Positions 1-10,979 of a DNA stretch of 64,000 nt are shown here, piece after piece; positions within the stretch are counted from its first letter, which is position 1, and each line of letters starts with the position of its first letter. Origin of the DNA: Cryptomeria japonica. Taxonomy: Eukaryota > Streptophyta > Pinopsida > Cupressales > Cupressaceae. Made by a program: the position numbers and the translations under genes. The notes beneath the pieces were generated by a model, which saw nothing but the letters and a program-made list of their open reading frames with translations, did no database searches and was not told the DNA's origin. Location of the stretch: assembly GCF_030272615.1 (NCBI RefSeq), contig NC_081408.1, forward strand, positions 66,560,546-66,624,545, written 5' to 3'.

Positions 1-246
1 CTTTGGCATTGATGGCAACACTCATGAGAAATTTCAAAAAGTGTCCAAAATGTGTAGTCCAAAAAGTTTACCAAAAATGTTTACCAAAAATATGAGGCCT
101 TCCCCTGAGCATATGATTCCTGTCTTTGAACTTTCTCATCCTACTACTCCCCCTTTGGCATCAATGACAAAGGTTGTCAAGATGTTAGTAGAGTTTGTAG
201 TTATATCTTATCCATATCCTCAACCCTGTAGCTGGCTAGTTATTAT

Positions 247-3200
247 CTAAAAAATATCTCCCAAAATTAAGTTTATACTATCCATAAACTTTTTACTATC
301 TTTTATTGTTGTTTTAGTCCTCTTCACAGTACTGGTGAGATGCTGCAAATGTTATGCCAATGTTTTGCTTCTCTATGCTAATGCCTCTGAGATTTCCTTC
401 CGCAGAGATGCTAAATAGTCCAATCTTGGACTTAGTTTAGATCTCAAGTGTTTTTCCTTGTTTATTATTCTTTCTTTTTCTCTTTCCAGTTTGAGCAATT
501 CTTCCTCAAAATTTGCTAACTTGTCTTCAAAAACTAATAATGAATCCAGTGAGTTGACAAAATTGTCTGCAAGCTTATTTATCTCATCCTATGTCTTGCT
601 TATTTTCTTGTCAATATCTATAGTCAAAAAGTTTGTTTTACATGTATCTTTATACAGATTTTTATATTGTTTCAACAAACTACATAGTTCTGGTAGAAGT
701 GCGTCAAAGTCTCTATTACACTTCTTTATTTCTTCATTGAAGAATTTATGTTTCTCTTTTTCTACCTTGTCCTTTACTAATTCTTCCTTGATTTTCTCAA
801 TATTTCCAGAAATATATTTACATAATGTGTCCAATTGTCCTAAAGAATCTTTATTATCTATGTTACCATTAGGAGCAATTATCTTCAAAATTGGAATTGA
901 ATCATCTATTGCTTTATAAGCCTGTGAACTGCAGTCAGTTATTTTCTGTATGGAATCTAATAATACCTCAGTCACATTTGTTGACTTGAATGTTGATGAT
1001 GATCCAACAATCTGAGTGTCGGTGGAAGTAACCATGCTTGTATTGACCTCTGGCAGGTTAGTTTGTGTTTGCATTTCTTTTAGCACTGGTTTCCCTGCTT
1101 CACTGCTTACCGGTGGCACTGTTTCCTTGTGAACGTGTTCCGGAGCCTTTAGCTCTGTTGGTTTCTTTGTATGTTGTGGTCTCTATCTATGTCTCAGATT
1201 CTACCTTATTCTCTATATTCTCTATTGGTTTCTCTGTTTCTCCTATTACCGGAGGCTCTTTATCAACTATTATGTTGATCTTTTGGGTATCAACCTTTAC
1301 AGTGTATAAGAATTTAGAATTAGGATTGCTATCCTCTACATCCATACTTTCTACTGCCAGTTGGTCTTCAGTGGTTGTAATTTTCATAGGTGGGGGTAGG
1401 TTGTCTTGAACCTTTATGCTTGGTGGTCCACCAACTTTGCCTTTCCCCTTGTCCCTGTCCTTCTGATATACCTTTATAGGCTTAGGGTTCCTGTATTCTT
1501 CTTGTTTTTCTTTGTCAACCCAAAATATATCCCAACCATCTTTTGTTTCCTTTGTTACTTCAGTAACTCTTCCTGCCATTAGTGAAATGTGCCGGTGTGT
1601 AGTAGAGAATACTGACAAGTTTTCCTGAGCAATCAAATCATCAATTTCCTTGGGAGAGTTTACTAGATATACAGCAAGTAGTTTTTCTATTTTTATTTTC
1701 TTATCTAATTGAATCACTGCTTGCCTTCTGGCCTCAAGTCTTTTGTACAAATGATTAGGAATTTCATTGACTACTTCCATCAAAAACTTCTTGTACATGT
1801 CCATATGCAGTATTACACTTTCCTCAACTTGCCCTTTCTCATCAGCAGATAGAGTGTCATAAATTTTATCAATGTTTTTCAGTTTTCCTTCTTCTATGAT
1901 TTCATTTAACAATATGTCTAGAGGTGCCAAATCATTTTTTGTCCTTTTCTTTTTCTTTGGGGTTAGCTTCTTCTTGGGTGTGACCTTTCTAACCAGAGAT
2001 CTCACTGCTTGTTGCTTCTGCCTTGTCCTTCTAGGTGAAGGAGTGGTTGCCTGTGAGGGATCTCTTTTCCTAACAACTCTTTTAAAAGTTGTTGGCATGT
2101 CACCTTCCGAAGAAGTACCTACCGGTGATAGATGAGCTTCAGGTTGTGGAGCTACCAACTCATCTTCTATTATGCCAGTTTTCTTTAGTACATCTTCCTT
2201 AATGGCCTTTGCTTATTTGGATCCTTTCCTCACAAATGCCTCAACCTTCTTTACTCTTTTCTTAGATTGTATTTGGCTTTCTATGGTCTCAACACTACCA
2301 AATACTTCTTCCTTAGGTTCTTTGGGGGCTTCCAGAAGTGCTTTATCATAAGTTTCAACTATGTGATCATCTGTCTCATAGCCCATTTCGGTTACCCAAA
2401 TTGTCCTTGGGATGACTGCTTCCATCCATATTTCATCTTTCTTAATAACAAAGCATATATCATCTTTGTATTTGTCTACTATTTTATGAGATAACCTTAT
2501 TCTTTTCTTCATTTTGGTCTTCAATGCTTGGAAAAAGTAATGAATATTGTTCTCCTTGTTCTCATCCATGGTATTGAACAGTTTTGTCAATTGTTTTCCT
2601 ACCAGTATGTCATATCCTAGTTCTTTATATCCTATACCGGGAACCTATTTTGTTATGTGTAGCATCAGGCATACTAATAGATTTCCAAATCTGAAAGTTC
2701 CTTTCTTATCCTTCTTTATCTTTCCAAGGTTGTCTATCAATTCATCATTTAACCATTCACAAATGTCAATTTTTGCATTGTCTGTTACCATATCATAAGT
2801 ACTATTAATGCAGAAACTTGAAACTAAGTTAAGTCTATTAGCATGAGTGGCTTTGTAACCTAATATCATACTTATGAATCTCACATTGATATCTTTTACA
2901 TCATTAACCCTTAGAGATCTCTTATCGAATGTTGCACCTATTAGGTCTATAACTAAATCATTGGAAACTTTCTGGTTTTTATTTGGTCTCTTACCAATGG
3001 TCGGTAACCCTATGACAACTTTTACAACTTCCTTGGTGATCTTATGGATTGAATCTAACCAGAATAATTCTCCATGAACTCTACTTAACACTATCCTAAT
3101 CACATCCTTAGGAAATTCAAGAATGCTAAGGATTTCTATGAATCCTAGGGTTTCAATAACCTTGTGTTCAACTTTAGCATTGTCGGTATCATCACATATC

Positions 3201-3517
3201 TCATTTTACATGGTTTTGATTTCCTCATCTCCTAACTCTTCAATGTTGTAGTGGATGTACATTCTAGGGTCTTCAACATATACAACACCTTTAGGGATTT
3301 GACAAAATGCACCTAAGGTATCATCCTTCTTTGCTATCTCAGGGACTAGCTGAAATATGGGCCTAGGTCTTTTAATTACTTCCACAATAGTAGGGTTTGC
3401 TATGTATTCAATTGCACAGGTGGATGCTATGATTAAATACCTTTTTCTGTCTTGGATGGATGATTGATTGGAGTGTGCTTGCTTCTTGCTCGAAATTCCT
3501 TAGCTCGGAATCTTCAT
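247..3517 (-). pseudogene. Element A ORF2, ~1,090 codons, unknown function (decayed)
   Basis: Read from an ATG at 3517 to a stop at 247, this is one long frame broken by several in-frame stops (for example near 3500, 3210, 2645, 2213 and 1187) and one frameshift between 1187 and 1119. The N-terminal third (to about 2600) weakly recalls plant retroelement proteins of the 'putative plant transposon protein' kind; that is a guess from its look. A very basic stretch at 1930-1986 (KKKLTPKKKKRTKND) looks like a nuclear localisation signal. The C-terminal 250 residues are Lys/Glu-rich and probably coiled coil. The same C-terminal half recurs in element C with conservative substitutions: GGPPSIKVQDNLPPP here, GGIPNIKFIDNLPPP there. 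It holds the place normally occupied by pol. No catalytic motif is recognised. Confidence 0.7.
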
Positions 3518-3731
3518 GCTCTCTAAAAATTTGAAATCATGGTGAAATGGAATGGAGCCAAAACCTTATTTTTATAATGTCTTTTCACCATCTACCACAT
3601 TAATTGCATGCCGGTTAAGTATTCACTTAACATTGTCTACCGGTAATAAGTAATTTTCAATTTCTTATCTCTAACCGAGGGAATAATAGCACATGTGTCA
3701 TTAGATTGCCAAACCCTCAAGGAAATTTTCT

Positions 3732-4853
3732 TCAATTAGATGAAGAACTTCCTGTCGGTGGAGCATTGCTCTGTCCTGCCGGTGAAGCATTTGTTGGTTC
3801 TACTGGTGGAGGAGTATTCCCAATATTTAGATAAGCCTTTCTAATCCATTTCTTTGAGAATTCTTGCTTAACCTCTTCAACTTTTTCTTTACCTTTCAAG
3901 ATAGCACTTTTGTTTTCTACCAGTGTACTTTTACTTCTACAAAATTTAGCAATATGCCCAATCTTGTTACATGCATAACAAGTTACATTATTTTTTTGAA
4001 TAGCTTTCCCATAACCTATGTTGGTTTGTGTTCTGCATTGATTAGATAAATGTCCAAATCTTCCACAAACATAACATCTCACATTCATTCTACAGTTTTC
4101 AGAGTTATGACCAACTTTGTTGCATTTTGAATATTGACCAGTGGGTGTATTGATATTTTGATAATTCCTAGATCTACATTCATTTTCCCTATGACCATAC
4201 TTATTATAGTTAAAGCATTTTCCATTGAATTTATAAGTATTAGGTTGTCTTACCGGTTTGCTGTGATCCTGAGTATTTGCAGTACCGGAGCTTTCACCAA
4301 CTTCAAAGACAATTCTAGAAGTGTCAACTTTAGGTTTTTGATTCTTCAATAAGGTACCAAGTTCCTCTGAGCTTTTCTTGAATTTTTCTTTATGTTGATT
4401 TGCAGTTTCCAATTCTCTTTCCAAGATTTCTTTTTGTCTCATCAATTTATTTGAGTCATTCTGAGTATGCGTCAGATCTGTCTTCAACATGTCATTTTCA
4501 TAGCTAAGTCTTGTGTTCTCATTTACTACATCACTTAGTCTTCTGGTCAATTCTTCTTCATTCTTCTTCCTATCCTCAATCTCTTTGTAAAATCTCATAT
4601 TCATATCCTGCATTTCATTTTTTGTTGTCATGCTCTCTTGTTTCAGCTTGCTTATCATATCATTAAGTGATTCCTTTTCATCATTCTCATTTTGCAATTT
4701 TTCACAAAGTTCTCTTCTCTTATTTCTTGCAACAGTAAGATTTTATTGAAGTGCCTAAATGATATCCTAAGCTGCTCTTAAATCATCTTCTAATTTGATA
4801 TTTCTCAACTTCTCTGCATCATAGTCTATAAGACCTCCTTCAAGTTGCTTCAT
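3732..4853 (-). pseudogene. Element A ORF1: coiled coil plus four CCHC zinc knuckles (gag-like)
   Basis: About 374 codons from an ATG at 4853, with a few in-frame stops near 4740-4766; from 4697 to 3732 it is open. The first half is a long Glu/Lys/Asn-rich coiled coil. The second half has four CX2CX4HX4C knuckles. Two are intact (CYVCGRFGHLSNQC and CYACNKIGHIAKFC); in the other two one cysteine has become tyrosine (CFNYNKYGHRENEC and YSKCNKVGHNSENC). The tail is Pro/Ser/Asn-rich. The knuckles imply nucleic-acid binding as in a nucleocapsid, but the usual copia gag domain seen in B, D and F is absent. The start codon is chosen as the first in-frame Met after the leader and is uncertain. Confidence 0.75.
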
Positions 4854-4922
4854 CAGATTTTCAATCTTTACCAGTGTCAAGATCTTCCTCAAGCTATTAG
4901 GCTTCTGAAAATAGAGGACCAA

Positions 4923-4934
4923 GCTCTGATACCA
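4923..4934 (-). promoter_or_regulatory. Primer-binding site of element A (initiator tRNA-Met type)
   Basis: The minus strand reads TGGTATCAGAGC two bases inside the LTR end, the standard plant copia primer site complementary to the 3' end of initiator tRNA-Met. It fixes the element's strand and the inner LTR edge. Confidence 0.9.
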
Positions 4935-4936
4935 AT

Positions 4937-5744
4937 TGTTAGGATTCCCATAGATGCTGAGAGGGGGGGGTGAACCAGTATCTAACTGGTAATAAGAATT
5001 TCTTAAGTTAAAACATGTAGAACATAAAATAATAGTGTACCGGTATGCAAGAATTAATGTAATAAACAGAATCAGAAATATCCACATGAAAAGAACACCA
5101 TAACATAAGATGTTTAATGAGGAAACCTGGTGTGGGAAAAACCTCAGTGGGATTTGTGACCCACAATATTCACTCACTAGCCAATAAGAGAATATTTCTT
5201 ACAATAGGGGCCTGCACATGCAAGAAGGCCAACTGCCTAGAGCTCACTGTTCAATGGGAAGTCACACTGACTTACAATAAGGACTATACTAATCCAATGA
5301 CTTGTACTTCTTTACAATAGCATCTCCAATGCTAGATTCAGTACTGGTTCTTGCTCTATTCCTTACATATACCCTTGACCTATAATTCACACATTAGGTC
5401 TGCCTAATAATTTTCTTTATGCTCGCTACATTACCTTTTTAAATGTCTACAACAATCTCCTTTATATACAAGAGTCATTTTACAATTTTCCAAGTCGGCT
5501 TACAATAATAAACAAAATATTACATAACAAAAATCTTGTCGGCCTCTATGGCGGTATACATGTTTTCTTCTGTGCTGGTGTCGGTGTTGGTGTAGAATGA
5601 TCTGTTGATGCCAGTGCACTGTCTTTCCTATGTAATGTTTTTCTGGTATGATGTCTTTCTGGTGCCATAGTATTGCAAGGTTTCCATCAATGATAAAACC
5701 TTCAATCACATACAATGTCTCACTGGAGTGTCCATATGCCAACA
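4937..5744 (-). repeat. 5' LTR of element A (808 bp)
   Basis: Bounded by TG (4937, inner edge next to the primer site) and CA (5744, outer edge); on the minus strand it starts TGTTGGCATATG. Near the inner end is a run of eight G on the plus strand (4963-4970), the C-tract shared by the other copia LTRs here. It is followed immediately by interrupted RNase H codons of element G, which confirms the outer edge. Confidence 0.88.
5461..5470 (-). promoter_or_regulatory. Probable TATA box in the LTR of element A
   Basis: The minus strand reads TGTATATAAA, about 275 bases inside the LTR's outer end, a position suited to the U3 core promoter. Assigned on motif and position only. Confidence 0.5.
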
Positions 5745-5945
5745 GATAACACTGCAGTAATTGATATATCTAAGAATCCAGTATTACATTCTGAAACAAA
5801 ACATGTTTCTATCAAACTAAATTTTCTAAGGGAAAAAGTTGAAGAAAAAGAGATAAAACTAGTTTATGTGAATACTAAAGAACAACTTGCAGATATTTTC
5901 ATAAAACATTTGCCTAAGGAGACTTTTGAATATCTCAGAGATTAG
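5745..5945 (+). pseudogene. Copia RNase H C-terminus of element G (fragment)
   Basis: Translates as DNTAVIDISKNPVLH at the start and ends ETFEYLRD before a stop. This is the conserved copia RNase H tail (D-N-x-x-x-I-x-I-S-K-N-P, then TKEQLADIFIKHLPKETFEYL). The reading begins abruptly at an Asp codon because element A is inserted exactly there. D, B and F carry the same block. The full pol of G is not in the window. Confidence 0.88.
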
Positions 5946-6336
5946 CTTGGAGTCATACCACCACTAGTAGAGACTTAGACAATTAATGATTGTCATCAAC
6001 CGGCAGAATTGAAAGACAAATCTTTTACTCCGGTCTTTGATGAGGAAGCTACTTCTCAGGGGGAGTAGTTGGTATATTGAATTGAATGGTATTTTGTATA
6101 TGAACTTTGGCATTTAATGTCAAAGGGGGAGAGATATCTATGGAATAACACATTATCTTTTAAGGAGAGATTGGTAGAGAAATTGATATTGGAAATCCTT
6201 GGATAAACACATGTTGCTCCCAGGGGGAGAGATTGTTGTTTAAGGGAGATTGTTGGTTTTTGGTATTTGGCATTTTTGTTTTGGCACTTTGATGGTTTTT
6301 CCATCTTGTATTGCCATCAATGCCAAAGGGGGAGAT
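5946..6336 (+). promoter_or_regulatory. 3' leader of element G with four polypurine blocks
   Basis: Purine runs containing GGGGGAG occur at about 6058, 6125, 6223 and 6328. The last (AAAGGGGGAGAT) directly abuts the LTR and is the expected plus-strand primer. The others sit in repeated text about 'ggcatt...tgccaaagggggagat'. The same arrangement recurs in element D. Confidence 0.75.
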
Positions 6337-7380
6337 TGTTGGTATTTTGGTATGGTTCTATCATTGATGTCAATACCTACTAAAACACTAGCACAATGGT
6401 GATCCAGCAGCATTCACCGGCAAGCAAGTAACTATTGCACAGTTACTGGTATACGGTTCACCGACACTTGGAATAATATGGAAAAAACTTGGTGATGTCA
6501 AAGACATCATGTGGACACCTTTTTTTGAAGAATTAATCATTGGTATATTCATATTTGCATATTTGCCTTTACCGGTAAATAGATCCAGGGTTACCTAGGG
6601 TTACACCGGTAGGTTTATCTTTTTCGGATCAGAATGGCACGCTATGGAGATGATTTAATATTGGTGTAAATGCATTAAGCCGACACTTTTAATTAGTTAT
6701 TGCATCAGATATTATATTGTTTGTAAAATGTTTTATTGTAATATCTTGTAGAGCCGATCTACTAAAATTGGTCTTAGGTTATGGTATAAATGTAAGATCT
6801 TATTTGTAAGATCAAATGTGGAATGCAAAAAAGAATTGTATGAAGGTATATGCGAGATTAAGTAGAGGTATACACGAAGACATCATTTGAAGGTGAAGCT
6901 AGGTTTTTATGAAAGCATATCAGCATTACACCTGTACTGAATCCAGCATATGAAGATGTTATTTTGTGTAGTAAATTCTTATTGGATTTAACCATCCAGC
7001 TGTAGTCAGTGTGACTCCCATTTTTATGATTGAGTAATGAGCTCTAGGCTGTTGGCCTTTCTGCATGTGCAGACCCCATTTATGTACACTTGCTATCTGC
7101 AGTAGTATCATCTGATTGTGGGGAAGGTTTCCCGCCGTAGTTTTTCCCCTTACAGGGTTTCCACGTACAAATATTGGTGTTATGTGTTATGGATGACTTT
7201 ATGTTTATGTTTCATGCATTAATCTTTACTGGTATAGCAATTTACTGTTAACACTGTCTACCGGCACACTTAACTAGTTTACTGGTATTAAGCATTAAGT
7301 TGGTTAAGTGGTTTTTGGTTTGAATTTATTAGACAACTAATTCACCCCCCCCCCCTCTCAGTTGTCTCCGGGACCTAACA
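6337..7380 (+). repeat. 3' LTR of element G (1,044 bp)
   Basis: Starts TGTTGGTATTTTGG right after the polypurine tract and ends GGGACCTAACA. A C-run followed by TCTCAGTTGTC lies near the right end. Its ends resemble those of the solo LTR E and of element D, so these belong to related families. Confidence 0.9.
6784..6792 (+). promoter_or_regulatory. Probable TATA box in the LTR of element G
   Basis: GTATAAATG lies in a block (cttaggttatggtataaa) that recurs at the corresponding place in the LTRs of D and E. Conservation across families supports a core promoter. Confidence 0.55.
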
Positions 7381-7747
7381 TAATCTCCAGCTGAACTACT
7401 TACGACTTTCAGGCTTAGGGAAATTATGGGCATAGATATTAAAAAGGAAACTGGTCATAAGGAGACTTTCTGACTTAGGAAAAATCATTTATCTGAACTG
7501 GTTATCCATCACTTAACACTTAGTAAAGAAAAGGCCCTGCCCATGGTAAAGAACCCTTTTCCTCAAGTGGAAAAATTAATAGCGAAATATATCATTGCTA
7601 GGGTTTTCTTCACAAAATGTAAGAAATCTTGATAAACCCTAAACCCTAGAGCTTGGATCATTTTCAAAGGATACAAATAAAAACCAGAAAATCAATATTC
7701 TAAGCTCAAAATTGAAAATTTCATGCAATCATTTTTTAGAGCTATCA
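7381..7747 (-). repeat. Remnant of the 3' LTR of element H
   Basis: Matches 13,937-14,300 with scattered differences and the same ending gctatca. The rest of this LTR lies left of G and A, outside the window. It contains the short motif aaaccctaaaccctag. Confidence 0.82.
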
Positions 7748-7767
7748 GTGATTCTAGTTGGGGATGC

Positions 7768-10179
7768 TCATGTCTTAGGAATGAGATGAGAAGCCAAAAT
7801 CTTTGGGTGAAGTAGACCAACTGCAAGGTAGACCAAAAAGAAATTACTTGGATAGGGTAACTTCAACAGAAAGGAAACTACACTACCAAAGAAAACCTAA
7901 CTAATGCTCATGGATAACAACTGCTTTAAGAAAATCAGAAACCTCAAAATTGTCCATGAACAAGCAATTAAGAGGGGAATTATTCATAACTCCATTGGGC
8001 ATAGAGTCAAAGAAAACCACTCTACTTGAAATCATTTGTGGCCTATAGGATCAAACTAAATGTGATGGCCTAATGCCATCTACCAATGCCAACCAATATT
8101 TTCCTTTGTCAAAAATATAGTTATGATCACGTTGCATTTTGAACAATCTAGAGATATCATAACTATGCAATTTTTTCTTCCTGAGCATGTTATAAAAAAC
8201 CTTTACCTGAATGCAATGTCCATTCATATAAACCTTTCCATCTAGCTTTGCATGACATATACAAAACTCAAACTAAATATCTGAAACATAAATAAATTGA
8301 TAACCACATTCAATCAGTTTCATGTCTGCCTTATCAAGCTGAAAAGAGAAGTTAAAAACTTCATATTCTATTATGCAACCGTCATCATAAAATTTTCTTT
8401 CTTCATTGGTTTGCATCCCCTTAACATGCTCATCATTCAAAAATTTATGCAAACATGGTGCTAACTCATTACAAAGGTCAAAAGGAAATCTCTCATATGC
8501 TGCCTAATCCAATATAGTAACTCTCTTACAAACATCCATACTTGAATTATAAATATCTTGAAACCATTCTAATTCACTTCTAGTTTTCATTATTGTGGCT
8601 AGTGTGTCTTGATCAACTTTTTGTATATTAGGATCATTGCATGATGAAGAAACATCATCATTTATCCTTTCAACAATAATATCTTCATGTAACATAAGAC
8701 ACTCCAATTCTAGCTTCAAAATGTCATGTAGAGTAACAAGACAACAATCTCTTTTATCTATTTCAGAACCCTAGTCAACATCAATGAACTCCACACTCTC
8801 ATATTCAATGTCAGCATTCATGACATCATCATCCTCACATTTACTAGTGATGAATGTTTCCAGATCAATTTTGTAGAAATCCCCCGGAAGATCTGGACAA
8901 CTTCTTTTAGCATAATATTTTTCATCTTCTCCAAACTCCCATTCTTCAAATGAAACAAACTCCTTGCATAAAACCAGTTTATTATAAGGTTGATCCCTAT
9001 ACTAGTTTAATATGACTTCCTCATTATTTGAGCAGACCACACAATTGTCTATCTCATTGATCTCATCAACTAAGACTAATGGTATCTCATCATCTGAATT
9101 TTCATTGTCATATAAAATTACTTCTTGAGAGAATGAAATATTATCCAAATCTTGTTGATTTGTATCTATTTCAAACATAAAACCTTCCATTTCTTCACAC
9201 TTAGTGTTGGACCTATCTTGTGAAATGGTTTTCTTGGAGCAATTACTATGCTGTCCTCCAGTAAAGTGATTGACACCATATCCATATCTTCATCAAATAT
9301 GTCAAAGAATTTCTCATTAACCTCTTCTTCATCAATATGAGGAATAACCACTGTCTGGGACAAGTTCTCTTCACTCATATTTTTGTTCAAATCATAATCA
9401 ATAACAAGGATAATGTGATTAGTGGGGATACATGGGTCTTGAAATAAATCATCTGATTTATGTTTTTCTTAAATCTCTAATATCCGAGGATAACATACCC
9501 TTGTAGATAAAAAACCCCGAGGGATTCCATATCTTAAGTTGTTTTCAATATCAATTGCTATCCTATAAGATTTATGCAAGATTTTAGGATCCTTATCTCT
9601 TAGAAAATAACTCCTCTCTTCATCAAATGCAGCCAAATAGACAACCAAACATATTGCATCATTTGGTCTATAATTATTAGGAAATTCATCCAATATCCTA
9701 GCAAACCTGAGATTAAAAGTAGGTACTGGCTCATCTTCTTCCTTCTGGATGCTTATGAATGTATTCATAACTGAGCTTGGATTAATTCTTTCACCAAATT
9801 GTTCCATGAATGCTACCTTCAACTCATCCCATGATGAGATAGAGCATACTAGCATGTAGGAAAACTAGTCTCTTGCACTTTCCTTCAAAGACTTAACAAA
9901 TAGCTTCATGGAAATGTCTTCCTGATTTATCTCAAAATCTTATATTAATTCTAAAAACTCCTACAAATGTTGTTGTACTGATTTTGACCTTTTCCCACTG
10001 AATCTTGGTAATTGTTCCCTAACCCTTTTAGGAACAGGATTTGGGAAACCTTGAATACCTTCAAAGTTCAATGGCTTATATCTTTCCCTAAAGAAATCTC
10101 TATGGTGATTCGGCACAAGTTGCACTGTATTTGATATTTCATAGGGAAACATAGGCACATGATACATATTTTCATTCAT
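7768..10179 (-). pseudogene. gag: Long gag-type gene of element H (decayed)
   Basis: From an ATG at 10179 the minus strand reads about 800 codons with stops and at least one frameshift (between 9166 and 9190). Residues coded at about 9855-9500 form a typical plant retrotransposon gag core (WDELKVAFMEQFGERINP ... FNLRFARILDEFP ... YLAAFDEERSYFLRD). After it come a strongly acidic Asp/Glu-rich region (9390-8700) and a C-terminal part (8500-7800) that I do not recognise, ending close to the LTR. No zinc knuckle, protease DSG/DTG or RT motif is seen. A gag-only product would form particles or bind RNA while relying on another element's enzymes; that is inference from known gag-only families. Confidence 0.68.
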
Positions 10180-10979
10180 TTCCCTATTTCTTTTTCCTTT
10201 TCAAATATTAAACCGTTATATTGTAAAGGACCAAAGCATACTCCATCTAATCTCATACAAAAAATGGAAATTGAATCACAGAATTATGTAAAATAATCAC
10301 TACCATTCCCTTCCTTAGTTCATTTTTCACTCTTTAGGGAACATTTTCTCACATAATGTTCATGAAAAAAACACTTGGCTCATTAAAATCTAAATACCTA
10401 GAAATGATGAAGCTCCTGTTGCCTTCTTTAACCTGGGACTTGCAAAGTCACCTTCAATCCTTCAAATCTTTAACACTGATCTTTGACAGAGTCACCACCT
10501 CCTTGCAGAGGATAAATACTCAAACAACTAGACTTCCTTCTTAGGTCAGATCTATTTCAACATAGTACTGCAACACTTCCTTATCATCAAATGGCGTTAT
10601 TAATTCCATCCTCAACTTGTTAGGGTACTTTATCATTAGAGCTCAAATCTGCTTCATCGTTTTTGCTAATTTCTTGGTTCTTCCTTAAGAAAACACACTC
10701 TAGTGCATAAATCTCAGAGTCGCCACTCACACTTGTGAGGTATTATATACAATCTTAAAAAATGGACAAATCTAGACCAACTCTTTTATAAAAGATGAAT
10801 CTTAGTAAGCTTCCAGTAACAATTATGAGAATTGACTCAAATCGACAAGGGATAGGTTAAGAAGCTTTTTACTCCGTGGGAAAATTTTAGTCCTACGACA
10901 TAGGAGCAATGCTCAACCATCAAATCATAGGAAACCCATACAAGTTATTGCAACATTGCCCAACAGAGTCCAATTTATA
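10180..10979 (-). other. Leader of element H, no gene recognised
   Basis: About 800 bases between gag and the tandem repeat next to the LTR. Open frames are short and in mixed directions. I see no motif that indicates a gene. Confidence 0.5.

Larger units (their letters stand above)
1..5744 (-). mobile_element. Element A: copia-type LTR element without pol, carrying two unusual ORFs
   Basis: On the minus strand the order is 5' LTR (4937-5744), primer-binding site (4923-4934), ORF1 (coiled coil plus zinc knuckles), ORF2 (long, unknown), then a short 3' leader that runs off the left edge. The first bases of the window match the sequence just inside the 3' LTR of element C (around 41,345), so A's 3' LTR lies just left of the window. 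A sits inside the RNase H gene of element G; the right flank begins gataa, the other target-site copy being outside. No protease, integrase, reverse transcriptase or RNase H reading is visible, so it would need enzymes from another element. The LTR style and leader match copia elements B, D and F. Confidence 0.85.
5745..7380 (+). mobile_element. Element G: 3' end of a plus-strand Ty1/copia element
   Basis: Contains the last part of RNase H, a 3' leader with several polypurine blocks and a complete 3' LTR. The upstream part was displaced to the left of the window by the insertion of A. G itself lies in the left LTR of element H: the sequence right of it (taatctcc) continues H's LTR, as seen by comparison with 13,937 onward. 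Confidence 0.88.

Noticed and set aside
458-919. 153-codon plus-strand frame, Ser/Phe-rich
   Set aside because: Antisense shadow of the coiled-coil end of ORF2 in element A.
7632-7652. aaaccctaaaccctag as a telomere repeat
   Set aside because: Only two units, present in both LTRs of H; part of the LTR rather than telomeric DNA.
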